A DNA stretch of 64,000 nucleotides, from the NCBI GenBank assembly GCA_963701265.1, contig OY969581.1, positions 2,542,001-2,606,000 on the forward strand. Direction: 5' to 3'. A model generated the notes under the pieces. The model was not told the origin of the DNA, searched no databases, and saw only the letters and a list, made by a program, of their open reading frames with translations. Below are positions 17,238 to 24,581 of this stretch, piece after piece. The stretch comes from VRUE01 sp963701265. GTDB taxonomy: Bacteria; Actinomycetota; Thermoleophilia; Solirubrobacterales; 70-9. The first letter of the stretch is position 1. Each line of letters starts with the position of its first letter. The translations under genes and the position numbers were made by a program.

Positions 17238-18406
17238 GAAGCTGTCTGCTCCTCGAAATGCTTGGAAAGCATCGTTACCTGCCCTTGGTAGTTGGAGCCC
17301 AGCTCCTGCCCATAGAGCCGCTCCGCCGGGGCGCTGGTTCGCTCCAGCGCCAACTTACATACGGGTTGGCGGTGCTCGACCATGAAGGAGACGTCGCGGG
17401 CGCGGACCTCGAGCGCGGCGCGGCTGCCGTGGCGGTCGCCGGCCGGGTCGTAGCCGAAGCCGGGGTCGAAGAAGCCGGCGTAGTGGGTGCGCAGCTCGCC
17501 GGCGGTCGGGTCGTAGGCCATCATCTCGGCGGCGATCTGGGGTGGGATGCAGACGCCCTCGGCGGAGAGAAGCAGGTAGAAGATCTCCGGCTCGAGCACG
17601 ATCTTGGAGCCGGCCTCGGGGAAGACCGGGTCCCAGTAGTCGGTCCAGCGGTAAGCGCGGATCCGCGAGAGGTCGATCGGCAGGCTGTTCTTCTTCGCCC
17701 GGTAGCCGACGATGCGATCGCTCGGCCCGGAAAGGTCGACGCTGAGGAAGAGGCCGTCGGCGAGCGCCAGCTCGGACTCCCGGAGGGCGTGGGAGTCGAG
17801 GTAGAGCAGCGGGAACTCGTCCTGCAGGGCGCGGATCTCCGCATCGGCCAGGCGCACGTCGCCGCGGGCGAGGCGCAGCTGGTTGAGCGAGAGCCCGGTC
17901 TTGACCTGGATCGCGAAGGAGCGCGGCACGACCTCGAGGTAGAGCTTGCCGCGGTAACCGGCGCGGATCTCGTCGAAGCGGTGGTGGCGATCGGTGAGCA
18001 CGCGGGTGAAGACGTCGAGCCGCCCGGTCGAGCTCTTCGGGTTGGCCTTGGCGCGCACGTCCTCGGGCAGCGCCAGCTCCTCGATCAGCGGCACCAGGTA
18101 AGGACGGTCGCGCTCGAGCACCGCACCGTCGCGCAGGTCGATGCGCTGGAAGGCGAGGCCCTCGATCTTCTCCTCGACGGTCGAGTCGACGTCGGGGAGG
18201 AAGGAGCAGCGCAGCGCCCAGGCGTGGTCGCCGAGCCGCAGGTCGATGCTGGCCGGCTGGATCGCCTCGGGGCGGATCCGGTAGTCGCCGGAGCTGACCC
18301 AGTCGGCGGCGATCGCCTCGCTCAGCGCCTGCGAGGGCAGGACGCCGTCGAGAATCGCGCCCCCGCCTTCTCCTGCGTTCGCTCTCACCGGAGCTGTCTC
18401 GTGCAT
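17234..18406 (-). CDS. dcd: 2'-Deoxycytidine 5'-triphosphate deaminase family (tandem DCD/dUTPase fold)
   Basis: A 390-residue protein, about twice the length of E. coli Dcd, with two dUTPase-like halves as in the PF06559-type 2'-deoxycytidine 5'-triphosphate deaminases. In the first half PASIDLRLGDHAW and KANPKSSTGRLDVFTRV are the nucleotide-binding motifs; in the second GFFDPGFGYDP and HRQPVCKLALER mark the C-terminal half. The predicted reaction is dCTP deamination to dUTP, feeding thymidylate synthesis. The start ATG at 18406 is preceded by a short gap to the divergent nucleotidyltransferase pair. Downstream ytoQ overlaps its stop. Confidence 0.8.
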   Translation of the reverse strand: MHETAPVRANAGEGGGAILDGVLPSQALSEAIAADWVSSGDYRIRPEAIQPASIDLRLGDHAWALRCSFLPDVDSTVEEKIEGLAFQRIDLRDGAVLERDRPYLVPLIEELALPEDVRAKANPKSSTGRLDVFTRVLTDRHHRFDEIRAGYRGKLYLEVVPRSFAIQVKTGLSLNQLRLARGDVRLADAEIRALQDEFPLLYLDSHALRESELALADGLFLSVDLSGPSDRIVGYRAKKNSLPIDLSRIRAYRWTDYWDPVFPEAGSKIVLEPEIFYLLLSAEGVCIPPQIAAEMMAYDPTAGELRTHYAGFFDPGFGYDPAGDRHGSRAALEVRARDVSFMVEHRQPVCKLALERTSAPAERLYGQELGSNYQGQVTMLSKHFEEQTAS

Positions 18407-18498
18407 CAGCGCAGCCTACGCGCTCGGCGTGACGCACACCGTCGGCTAACTGCCGCTAAATGGCGATTTTCTCGGCTTGCCGCTGGTACCTTAGGCTC

Positions 18499-18669
18499 GT
18501 GAAACCGGCCCGCAAAGGCAATTGGACGCCCGACGGTCGAGCCGACCGTGCCGCCTTGCGGCGCGAATACGAGGAACTCACCCCCGCTCAGCGAGTCGAG
18601 CAAGTCTTCGAGCTCTCGAAGTTCATGGCCGGAGTCGCAGACGCCGGCCGCCGCAGGCGCCTTGGCTGA
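18499..18669 (+). CDS. Small charged protein, possible partner of the nucleotidyltransferase
   Basis: A 56-residue protein starting at GTG 18499. It is rich in Arg and Glu and ends in a helical segment (RVEQVFELSKFMAGVADAGRRRR). A TACCTT hexamer seven bases before the GTG suits a leaderless transcript. Its stop overlaps the TTG start of the next gene. Pairing of a short charged protein with an AbiEii/MNT-type nucleotidyltransferase looks like a toxin-antitoxin module, but I do not recognise the small protein's family. Confidence 0.5.
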   Translation: MKPARKGNWTPDGRADRAALRREYEELTPAQRVEQVFELSKFMAGVADAGRRRRLG

Positions 18670-19156
18670 GCTCGATATCCAGGGAATCCTTGCCGAGCTC
18701 TCTCGGGAGGGAGTCGACTTCCTGGTGATCGGTGGCGTGGCCGTCGGCTTTCACGGACACGTGCGGGCGACCAAGGATGTGGACGTGGTCCCAGACCCCA
18801 CCGGCGAGAATCTGAAAAAGCTGGTTCGCGTGCTCGCGCGGCTCGAGGCCGTGGTCGAGGGAGCCGACGAGTTCGACCCCGGCGAGCTTCCGGACCCACT
18901 AGATCCACAGGCCCTTGCCCTGGGAGGGAACTGGGTCCTGCTGACTAGTTTGGGCCGACTCGACCTGATGCAGTGGCTCGGCGACATCCCACTCTGGGAG
19001 GAGCTCTCGCCCTCAGCGGTTGAGGAGCGGATCGGCGGTATCCCGATCAAGTTCGTCGGCTACCGGGATCTGGTGAAACTGAAGGAACTCGCCGCCCGGC
19101 CGGAGGATTTGGCCGATTTGAAACGCTTGCGGGAAGCACGCGGCGACCCGCGGTAA
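18662..19156 (+). CDS. Nucleotidyltransferase family protein (AbiEii/DUF6036-like)
   Basis: A 164-residue protein read from TTG at 18662, which overlaps the stop of the preceding small gene. The core FLVIGGVAVGFHGHVRATKDVDVV is the GG...HG...R-x-T-x-D-x-D pattern of minimal nucleotidyltransferases, with the two metal-binding Asp residues present. The C-terminal GIPIKFVGYRDLVKLKELAARPEDLADLKRL is also usual for this group and for AbiEii-type toxins. Members transfer nucleotides to tRNA or protein, or are of unknown target. A longer version starting at 18548 is possible but would ignore the coupling. Confidence 0.75.
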   Translation: MAELDIQGILAELSREGVDFLVIGGVAVGFHGHVRATKDVDVVPDPTGENLKKLVRVLARLEAVVEGADEFDPGELPDPLDPQALALGGNWVLLTSLGRLDLMQWLGDIPLWEELSPSAVEERIGGIPIKFVGYRDLVKLKELAARPEDLADLKRLREARGDPR

Positions 19157-19159
19157 TCC

Positions 19160-19798
19160 TCAGGCCCCGGAGATCACCTTACGCGCCTCGGCAGTACCGA
19201 CGTAGGGCGTCAGCGCAAACTCCGCAATCTCCGGCAGTAACCCGGACATCGTCTTGGTTTCGCCGGCGAGCACGCGGCGTGCAAGCAGTGAGGCGATGCC
19301 GCCGACAACGGCCTCGTCGGTCGCCCCTGGCGGCGGAGTGCTGCCCGGCGGCGCCGGTGCCCCGTCCCGCAGGTAAGGAACGAAGCTCTGCAGGGCGACC
19401 TGGTAGCGGTCATAGACACCGCGGCCGGCGCGCAGCCCCTCGACCAGCACCAGCTGCGTCTGCGCCGGCTCGGCGGTGAGCAGATCAAGCAGGTCGGTGA
19501 GCGCGGCGAGCACCCCCGTGGCCCAGTCCTTGCGCTCGGCGCAGGCGGCGAGGACCACGGCACGTATCCGCTCGACCGCGTCGTCATAGGCGGCGACGAA
19601 GCAGGCGTCCTTGCTCTCGAACTGTTTGTAGAAGTCGCTCTTCGAGACGCCGGCGCGTTTACCGATCGAGGAGACCGTGGTGCGTTCGTAGCCTTTTTCC
19701 TCCAGGCACTCGGCGAGCGCCGCAAGCAGCCGCTCACGCTGGTTCTGCGCGACGAACTCGCGGGGCAGGCCGTGACGGCCGCGGGGAAGACGTTCCAC
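19160..19798 (-). CDS. TetR family transcriptional regulator
   Basis: A 212-residue regulator. The N-terminal helix-turn-helix is RLLAALAECLEEKGYERTTVSSIGKRAGVSKSDFYKQFESKDACF, the full TetR_N pattern. The C-terminal ligand-binding region (70-212) is not recognisable to a ligand. An inverted repeat CGCTGG-agtctg-CCAGCG (19801-19818) lies 3 bp upstream of its start, in the gap with the divergent lipoprotein gene at 19860, and is a candidate operator for both. Confidence 0.85.
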   Translation of the reverse strand: MERLPRGRHGLPREFVAQNQRERLLAALAECLEEKGYERTTVSSIGKRAGVSKSDFYKQFESKDACFVAAYDDAVERIRAVVLAACAERKDWATGVLAALTDLLDLLTAEPAQTQLVLVEGLRAGRGVYDRYQVALQSFVPYLRDGAPAPPGSTPPPGATDEAVVGGIASLLARRVLAGETKTMSGLLPEIAEFALTPYVGTAEARKVISGA

Positions 19799-19800
19799 AG

Positions 19801-19848
19801 CGCTGGAGTCTGCCAGCGCCAGTGGTCACCGGACCTGCCCGCTAAGAT
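19801..19848. promoter_or_regulatory. Palindrome and -10 element between divergent TetR and lipoprotein genes
   Basis: CGCTGG (19801-19806) and CCAGCG (19813-19818) form an inverted repeat just upstream of the TetR start. TAAGAT at 19843-19848 is a good -10 match 11 bp before the lipoprotein ATG, implying a very short or absent 5' leader there. Confidence 0.4.
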
Positions 19849-19859
19849 CCGCCCTGTTT

Positions 19860-20612
19860 ATGGGGGGTCCTAAGCACTTGCTGGCTGCGATCGTCGCGGT
19901 CCTCGCCTGCGCATTTCTCTTGGCCGCCTGCGGTGGGGGCGATGACGATTCGAGCACGTCATCAGGGTCGACGACCGGCGACGTCCCCGGCACGACCTCG
20001 ACAACGGGCGAAGGGGCATCGGGACCATCGGGGAGCGAGGACGGCTCGAGCAGCTCCGAAGCGCCGTCCGCTGCCGACAGCGGTGAGGCGGAGAACGGAA
20101 CCGAGACGCAGCAGGAAGACCTGGACCTGCCCGATCGAGGCGCAGCCTCCGGGGAGAGCAAGAGCTTCCAGAAGTACAGCGCGGCCGGCAAACTGCACCT
20201 CGCCGAATTCGGTGAGGAGGGGAGCGAAGACAGCCGCGGCGACGTCAGTGAAGTGGTCGTCACCTACCTGCAGGCCGCCGCGCGCGAAGAATGGGACGCG
20301 GCCTGCTCGTACCTATCGGCCCAAGTCAAGGCGCAAATCTCCACGCTGGCTGAACAGTCCAACCAGGCCGGCGATTGCGCCCAAGCCCTGCCGAAGACGA
20401 TCAAGGCATTTGCACCCCCGGCGGCCGATGTGTCAGGAGTCTTGGCACCTGATGGCGTAGCCAGTCTGCGTGTGCAGGAAGGTGGCCGGGCAGGAGAAGG
20501 CGCGGGCTTCGCCCTCTTCCACGGCAGCGACGGCGAAGACCACTGGATCGCGGTCAAGCGCGAAGATGGCAAGTGGTTGGTCCTATCGACCTCCCCCCAG
20601 ACGTTTCAGTAA
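19860..20612 (+). CDS. Hypothetical lipoprotein with Ser/Thr/Gly-rich linker
   Basis: A 250-residue protein with a lipoprotein signal peptide ending in LLAACGGG. Residues about 25-100 are a low-complexity Ser/Thr/Gly/Glu linker, as in many actinobacterial surface lipoproteins. The C-terminal domain (about 120-250) has VVVTYLQAAAREEWDAACSYLSAQVKAQI, which resembles the small NTF2/DUF4878-like domains often found after such linkers, and ends in WIAVKREDGKWLVLS. Function unknown. It lies between two TetR genes, which may control it. Confidence 0.75.
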   Translation: MGGPKHLLAAIVAVLACAFLLAACGGGDDDSSTSSGSTTGDVPGTTSTTGEGASGPSGSEDGSSSSEAPSAADSGEAENGTETQQEDLDLPDRGAASGESKSFQKYSAAGKLHLAEFGEEGSEDSRGDVSEVVVTYLQAAAREEWDAACSYLSAQVKAQISTLAEQSNQAGDCAQALPKTIKAFAPPAADVSGVLAPDGVASLRVQEGGRAGEGAGFALFHGSDGEDHWIAVKREDGKWLVLSTSPQTFQ

Positions 20613-20615
20613 GCG

Positions 20616-21263
20616 CTACTCGCCTCGCACCGTGGCGTCCTGGAAGGGCGCCAGCATGAATTCGGAGAGTTCCGGCAAGAGATCCTGGGCCTTTTCGGCC
20701 TCGCCTCGGCGGATCTGCTGGTAGATGATCCAGGCAACCCCCCCAACCAGGGTTTCTTCGATCGTCTCCGGGAGCAGCTCGTCCCGCGGAACTGCTTGCT
20801 TGACCAGGTCGACGAAGCGCTGCATCGCCTGCTCGTAGCGCTCAGTTGCGGCTGGAGTGGCCGAGAGCGCCTCGATCATGCACATTCGGGCGAGGGCCGG
20901 ATTCTCGGCTACATAGCGCAGGAAGGCGGAGAGGCCGGCTTGGACGCGCTCTTCCCAGTCACCTTCCGCATCCGCGCAATCGGCTTCTATCCGCTGCGTC
21001 ACCTCGTCCACTGAGGCGTCGAATGCGGCCAGGAAGACTTCCTCCTTGCCCTCGAAATTGTCGTAAAGCGTCTTGCGGGCGACGCCGGCGCGCCGCACTA
21101 TGTCGCCGATTTTGGTCGCGTCGTAGCCCTGTTCGGCGGTCAACTCGGCGATCGCGTCCATGATCCGCCTACGCTTGTGGCTGGCGACGAACTCGCGCGG
21201 GAGTGCAGGGCGAGTCGGTATGGCGTCGGTCCCCCCGGAACCCGCCTTTGCGCGCGGCGGCAT
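20616..21263 (-). CDS. TetR family transcriptional regulator
   Basis: A 215-residue regulator when started at ATG 21263. The DNA-binding domain is RRIMDAIAELTAEQGYDATKIGDIVRRAGVARKTLYDNFEGKEEVF. The C-terminal part carries RYVAENPALARMCMIEAL, the motif common to this TetR subgroup, which is shared with the neighbouring regulators at 19160 and 21375. It is convergent with and 3 bp from the lipoprotein gene, and divergent from the next TetR gene across a 111-bp gap that holds palindromes. Confidence 0.85.
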   Translation of the reverse strand: MPPRAKAGSGGTDAIPTRPALPREFVASHKRRRIMDAIAELTAEQGYDATKIGDIVRRAGVARKTLYDNFEGKEEVFLAAFDASVDEVTQRIEADCADAEGDWEERVQAGLSAFLRYVAENPALARMCMIEALSATPAATERYEQAMQRFVDLVKQAVPRDELLPETIEETLVGGVAWIIYQQIRRGEAEKAQDLLPELSEFMLAPFQDATVRGE

Positions 21264-21300
21264 CCGCCAAGGATAGCCAGGAAACACGCAGGTTCCTTGC

Positions 21301-21367
21301 ACGGTAGCGACCCAGATGGTACCGTGTCAGGACTCAGTAGGTTTATAACAGAAACGACTGAGTTTCT
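21301..21367. promoter_or_regulatory. Palindromes in the gap between two divergent TetR genes
   Basis: Two inverted repeats are seen: ACGGTA (21301-21306) with TACCGT (21320-21325), and AGAAAC-gactga-GTTTCT (21350-21367). ACTCAGT (21332-21338) and ACTGAGT (21357-21363) also face each other. The second repeat ends 8 bp before the plus-strand ATG. They are typical in size for TetR operators. Confidence 0.45.
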
Positions 21368-21374
21368 CAATGCT

Positions 21375-22127
21375 ATGGACAGGGTCGAACTGAGCCAGGA
21401 GATGCTGATCGCCGCGCTCGGCGATAGCTGGTCGCAGGCCGACGTGAGTGCCGCGGCGGAACTGCTTTCTGGCGGCGAAGGCCAGTTCCCTTCGGGCATC
21501 CGCTCTCTCCCCTCCGACCTGGTCAGCGCCGTCCAACGCGAGCGCCTGCTGGCCGCGATGCTGCGGGCGACGGCCGAGCTCGGCTACCGCGAGGTCAGCG
21601 TCCAGGACGTGCTCGAGCGCGCCGGCGTCTCCCGCCCCACCTTCTACGAACACTTCAGCAACAAGGAAGACTGCTTCCTCGCCGCCTTCGACAGCGCCGC
21701 CAACCGCCTGCGCGAGCGCATCGAGCGGGCATTTGGCGAGGGTGAGAACTGGCGCGAGCGCCTGCGCAGCGGGCTCGACGAGCTGCTGAGCTTCGTCGCC
21801 GAGGATCCCGACGCCGCGATGTCCCTGATCGTCGACGGCCGCGCCGCCTGCCCGCAGGCACTCACCCGCCGCGACGAGCTGCTCGACCACTTCGCCTCCT
21901 GCCTCGACACCCAGGTCCGCAGCGAAACCCCCGAGAGCGAGCCTGCCCCCACAGCAATCGCCGCGGCCGGCATCGTCGGCGGCATCGAGGCGCTGCTCTA
22001 CTCACGCCTCAACCGCGGCGAGGCCGACGACGTCCGCTCGCTGCTGCCCTCGCTGATGTACTTCGCCGTGCTGCCGTATGAAGGACATGAGGTGGCCAGC
22101 GAAGAGCTGGCCCTGGCAGTGCACTGA
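21375..22127 (+). CDS. TetR family transcriptional regulator
   Basis: A 250-residue regulator from ATG 21375. Its first 50 residues (MDRVELSQEMLIAALGDSW) are an extra N-terminal segment before the helix-turn-helix RLLAAMLRATAELGYREVSVQDVLERAGVSRPTFYEHFSNKEDCF. The C-terminal half holds ALTRRDELLDHFASCL and GIVGGIEALLYSRLNRGEADDVRSLLPSLMYFAVLPY, close in pattern to the two neighbouring TetR proteins. The gene is divergent from the TetR gene at 21263. A reading frame extends upstream to 21177, but that would run through the operator region. Confidence 0.82.
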   Translation: MDRVELSQEMLIAALGDSWSQADVSAAAELLSGGEGQFPSGIRSLPSDLVSAVQRERLLAAMLRATAELGYREVSVQDVLERAGVSRPTFYEHFSNKEDCFLAAFDSAANRLRERIERAFGEGENWRERLRSGLDELLSFVAEDPDAAMSLIVDGRAACPQALTRRDELLDHFASCLDTQVRSETPESEPAPTAIAAAGIVGGIEALLYSRLNRGEADDVRSLLPSLMYFAVLPYEGHEVASEELALAVH

Positions 22128-22174
22128 AGTCGGGCTATCTGGCAATCCCACAGCCCACCTGGGGGAGGTCTTCG

Positions 22175-22972
22175 CTAGGAGCGTGTGCGACTGCGCGGCT
22201 TGCGCGTGGCGCGCTTGGCCTCACTGCGGGCGACGCTGCGGATCGTTTTGCCGAGCGCTTTGTCGGTCGCCTCGGCGATCGCGATCTGGAAGACGCCCAT
22301 CAGGACGTCCGCGCCAAGGGGACGGGTGCGCTCGAGGGTCTCGCGCACTTTCGGCCAGTCACCGTCTGGGCGACCGGCTTCGTCGAAGGGCTTCCAGACC
22401 TGCTCGAGGAAGAGGTCAGTGAAGAGCTGGGCGATCTCGTCGGCCTTGCGGCGCAGCTTCTCCGCAACCGCGAGGACGGCATCGGGGCTCATGCCGACGT
22501 CGGCCAGAGCGGCCGCGGCATTCATCATGCGCGGGCTGATCACCTCGACCTTGCCGTCGGGCAGGGAGCGAATCGAGCCGAGTTTTTCGCCCCGTTCGAG
22601 CATCTCGAAGCCGCGTCCTTCTTCGACCTCTTTTTTCCAGAGCTCGGCCAGCTCGACCAGCTCGACGATTTCCGGCGTCTCCTCTTCGAAGGGGGCACGG
22701 AGGGTGCGAGTGAGATTGTGGACCTCCTCGGCGGCGCCGTTGACGCTTTCCCCCATGCGCCGGATCGCCTCGAGATTGAGGCCATCGGCCTGCAGTTCGC
22801 GGGTCAGTTCGATCCTCGCGACGTGCTCCTCGTTGTAGTAGCCGGTGCGCCCGTGGACAACGGGCGGAGGCAGCAGCCCACGGGTCTGGTGGGCGCGGAT
22901 GTTGCGCACCGTCATCCCGGTCCGCTCGGCGAGCTCGCCGATCGTCATCTCGCCCTGGGCGGGTTTGCTCAT
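22175..22972 (-). CDS. MerR family transcriptional regulator
   Basis: A 265-residue protein. The N-terminal winged helix is MTIGELAERTGMTVRNIRAHQTRGLLPPP followed by GYYNEEHVARIELTRELQADG, a clear MerR domain. It is longer than classic metal-sensing MerR proteins; the C-terminal 170 residues form helices with an Arg/Lys-rich tail (KRATRKPRSRTRS), and there is no metal-binding Cys pair. Its ATG overlaps the stop of the SDR gene (4 bp), so it is co-translated with that dehydrogenase. The effector is unknown. Confidence 0.82.
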   Translation of the reverse strand: MSKPAQGEMTIGELAERTGMTVRNIRAHQTRGLLPPPVVHGRTGYYNEEHVARIELTRELQADGLNLEAIRRMGESVNGAAEEVHNLTRTLRAPFEEETPEIVELVELAELWKKEVEEGRGFEMLERGEKLGSIRSLPDGKVEVISPRMMNAAAALADVGMSPDAVLAVAEKLRRKADEIAQLFTDLFLEQVWKPFDEAGRPDGDWPKVRETLERTRPLGADVLMGVFQIAIAEATDKALGKTIRSVARSEAKRATRKPRSRTRS

Positions 22973-23691
22973 CCCCGCATGGTAAGCGGGAAACGCTGCC
23001 CGTTCATCTTTCTTGCCTGGTCCGAGCAGACGAATGCGATCGCCTCGGCAAGGTCCTCGGCGGAGGTGAAGGTCGGGAAGTCCTCGCCCGGACTCTCCGC
23101 GCGCATGCGCGGCGTCAGGATCGCGTCGACGACGATGATGTTGGCGGTCGCCGTCGTGCCTTCGAAGCCGTCAGCGAAGGCGAGCGTCCATGCCTCAGCC
23201 GCGGCCTTTGCCGAGGCATAGGCCGCGTTCGTATTGGTCGGCGCTTGCCCCTGCTTGGAGGAAACGAGAACGAAGCGGCCGTGCTCGCTGGCAAGCAGCG
23301 CGTCGTGGAAGGCACGCGTCGTGTGCTGGACGGTGCGAACCAACGAGTCGTGCAGCACGTCCCAGTCCTCAAGCGACGCCTCGTGCAAGGGCTCTCCCCC
23401 ACGCCACCCCCCGACCAGGTGCAGCAACGCGTCGACCCGGCCGAAGCGCTCGACCAGCGCCGCGCACCAACCCCGCGTCGCCTCCTCGTCGAGCAGGTCG
23501 ACCGCGCGCCCATCCCAGCGTTCGGCCGGCCGATCGAGCCCAGCGCCAACCTCGTCGATCCGCTCCTGGTCCATGTCCGTCCCGGCGATCGTCGCCCCAG
23601 CCCCCGCCAGCCGCTCCGCGACCACGGGCCCGAGGCCGCCGGCAACCCCGGCGATAGCGATGACGCGGCTCTCGAGCTCACTCCCGTTCAC
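22969..23691 (-). CDS. Short-chain dehydrogenase/reductase
   Basis: A 240-residue SDR when started at GTG 23691. The cofactor loop is GVAGGLG instead of the usual TGxxxGxG, followed by TDMDQ, which places an acidic residue for NAD(H). The catalytic residues are in VLVSSKQG and AYASAKAA (Tyr-x3-Lys). The C-terminal TPRMRAESPGEDFP and GQRFPLTMRG are consistent. A longer frame reaches 23787 but would cross the LexA-like box and the start of the divergent nuclease, so the shorter start is preferred. Coupled to the downstream MerR gene. Confidence 0.8.
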   Translation of the reverse strand: MNGSELESRVIAIAGVAGGLGPVVAERLAGAGATIAGTDMDQERIDEVGAGLDRPAERWDGRAVDLLDEEATRGWCAALVERFGRVDALLHLVGGWRGGEPLHEASLEDWDVLHDSLVRTVQHTTRAFHDALLASEHGRFVLVSSKQGQAPTNTNAAYASAKAAAEAWTLAFADGFEGTTATANIIVVDAILTPRMRAESPGEDFPTFTSAEDLAEAIAFVCSDQARKMNGQRFPLTMRG

Positions 23692-23743
23692 ACGAGCATC
23701 ATCGCGCAGGTTAGATCGCGGAACTTTCTGTCTGAAGCATTTA

Positions 23744-23757
23744 CGAACATATGTTCG
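23744..23757 (+). promoter_or_regulatory. Candidate LexA (SOS) box
   Basis: CGAACATATGTTCG is a perfect 14-bp palindrome matching the Gram-positive/actinobacterial SOS box (GAAC-N4-GTTC). It ends two bases before the ATG at 23760 of the nuclease-like gene, nearly the same geometry as the box at 16201-16214. Confidence 0.7.
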
Positions 23758-23759
23758 GG

Positions 23760-24581
23760 ATGAAAGCCGACCCACCAGCGAAGCCACAGCACCGCCAGCG
23801 CCTGATCAATCGCCGAACCCAGGGCGATCTCGGCGAGTTCTCAGCTATGGAGTGGCTCGCAAGCAAGGGTGCCCTCATATGGGTTCCGCTCGGCCATAGC
23901 CCCGATGTCGATTTGATGGCTGAGATCGACGGTCGCATATGTCGAGTGCAGGTCAAGACCTCAACCCAGAGCGCAGAAACGCCGAAAGGTCACCGCCGCT
24001 GGCGAGTGATGATCGCGACCAATGGCGGCAATCAGAGTTGGAGCAAGACCACAAAGACATTTGATCCCGCAAACGTTGACTTCCTCTTCGCCCTAGTCGG
24101 TGACGGCCGTCGCTGGTTCATTCCCGCCGCTTCTATCGAGGCTCAGCGCCAGGTGGCTCTCGGTGGATCGAAATATTCGGAGTTCGAGATAGAGCGAGGG
24201 CAACCAATTGAGCGTCTGATCTACCCGAATGAGGCCACAGCTCTAGAATCGCCGTCCCAAACCAGGGGGAGCGCCGGAGCTGGAGAGCCGGGCCGGCCTG
24301 TAAAGTCGGTAGCACTGCTTGAGTGGGTTCGATTCCCACCTCCCCCATCGAGATTGCAGGTTCTCGACAGTCCCTCCACCGGAACCGGAGATGGGTCAGT
24401 AGCGATCGATGCGCCGCTGCGATTCCAGCGTACGCAAGTCTCTCCTCAGCACCAGATAACCATCCCGAGCGTGCCATTCCGCAAGGCTGGACTCGAGCCT
24501 GGTGATCGACTTCATGCTCGTGCCGATGGACCGGGCCGCGTCATCTTGGAGCGCCTGGAAACGCGGTCGAGTCAGACGTAA
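23760..24581 (+). CDS. PD-(D/E)XK nuclease-like protein whose reading frame crosses a tRNA gene into an AbrB-like domain
   Basis: The frame (273 residues) has three parts. Residues about 1-165 look like a small PD-(D/E)XK endonuclease of the group I intron-associated type: GDLGEFSAMEWLASKGALIW, then PDVDLMAEI and CRVQVKTSTQ, which supply the Asp and Gln/Val-x-Lys metal site. Codons for about 169-197 coincide with the tRNA-Tyr gene (24265-24347), so this stretch (PVKSVALLEW) has no protein signature. The last 70 residues (HQITIPSVPFRKAGLEPGDRLH and VILERLE) look like an AbrB/MazE-type DNA-binding half. No in-frame stop separates them. The C-terminal part could instead be a separate gene from TTG at about 24353. 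ATG 23751 is an alternative start inside the SOS-like box. Confidence 0.6.
   Translation: MKADPPAKPQHRQRLINRRTQGDLGEFSAMEWLASKGALIWVPLGHSPDVDLMAEIDGRICRVQVKTSTQSAETPKGHRRWRVMIATNGGNQSWSKTTKTFDPANVDFLFALVGDGRRWFIPAASIEAQRQVALGGSKYSEFEIERGQPIERLIYPNEATALESPSQTRGSAGAGEPGRPVKSVALLEWVRFPPPPSRLQVLDSPSTGTGDGSVAIDAPLRFQRTQVSPQHQITIPSVPFRKAGLEPGDRLHARADGPGRVILERLETRSSQT
24265..24347 (+). tRNA. tRNA-Tyr (anticodon GTA)
   Basis: The acceptor stem is GGGGGAG (24265-24271) with CTCCCCC (24340-24346) and discriminator A. The anticodon stem CCGGC/GTCGG encloses loop CTGTAAA with anticodon GTA at 24300-24302. A variable arm of about 13 nt makes it a class II tRNA, as expected for bacterial tRNA-Tyr. The T arm is GTGGG-TTCGATT-CCCAC. 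CCA is not encoded. The antisense ORF here is the familiar spurious translation of a tRNA. Confidence 0.95.

Noticed and set aside
23692..23787. N-terminal extension of the SDR to 23787
   Set aside because: It would span the LexA-like box and lacks SDR features before residue 33; the GTG at 23691 places the cofactor motif at the normal distance.
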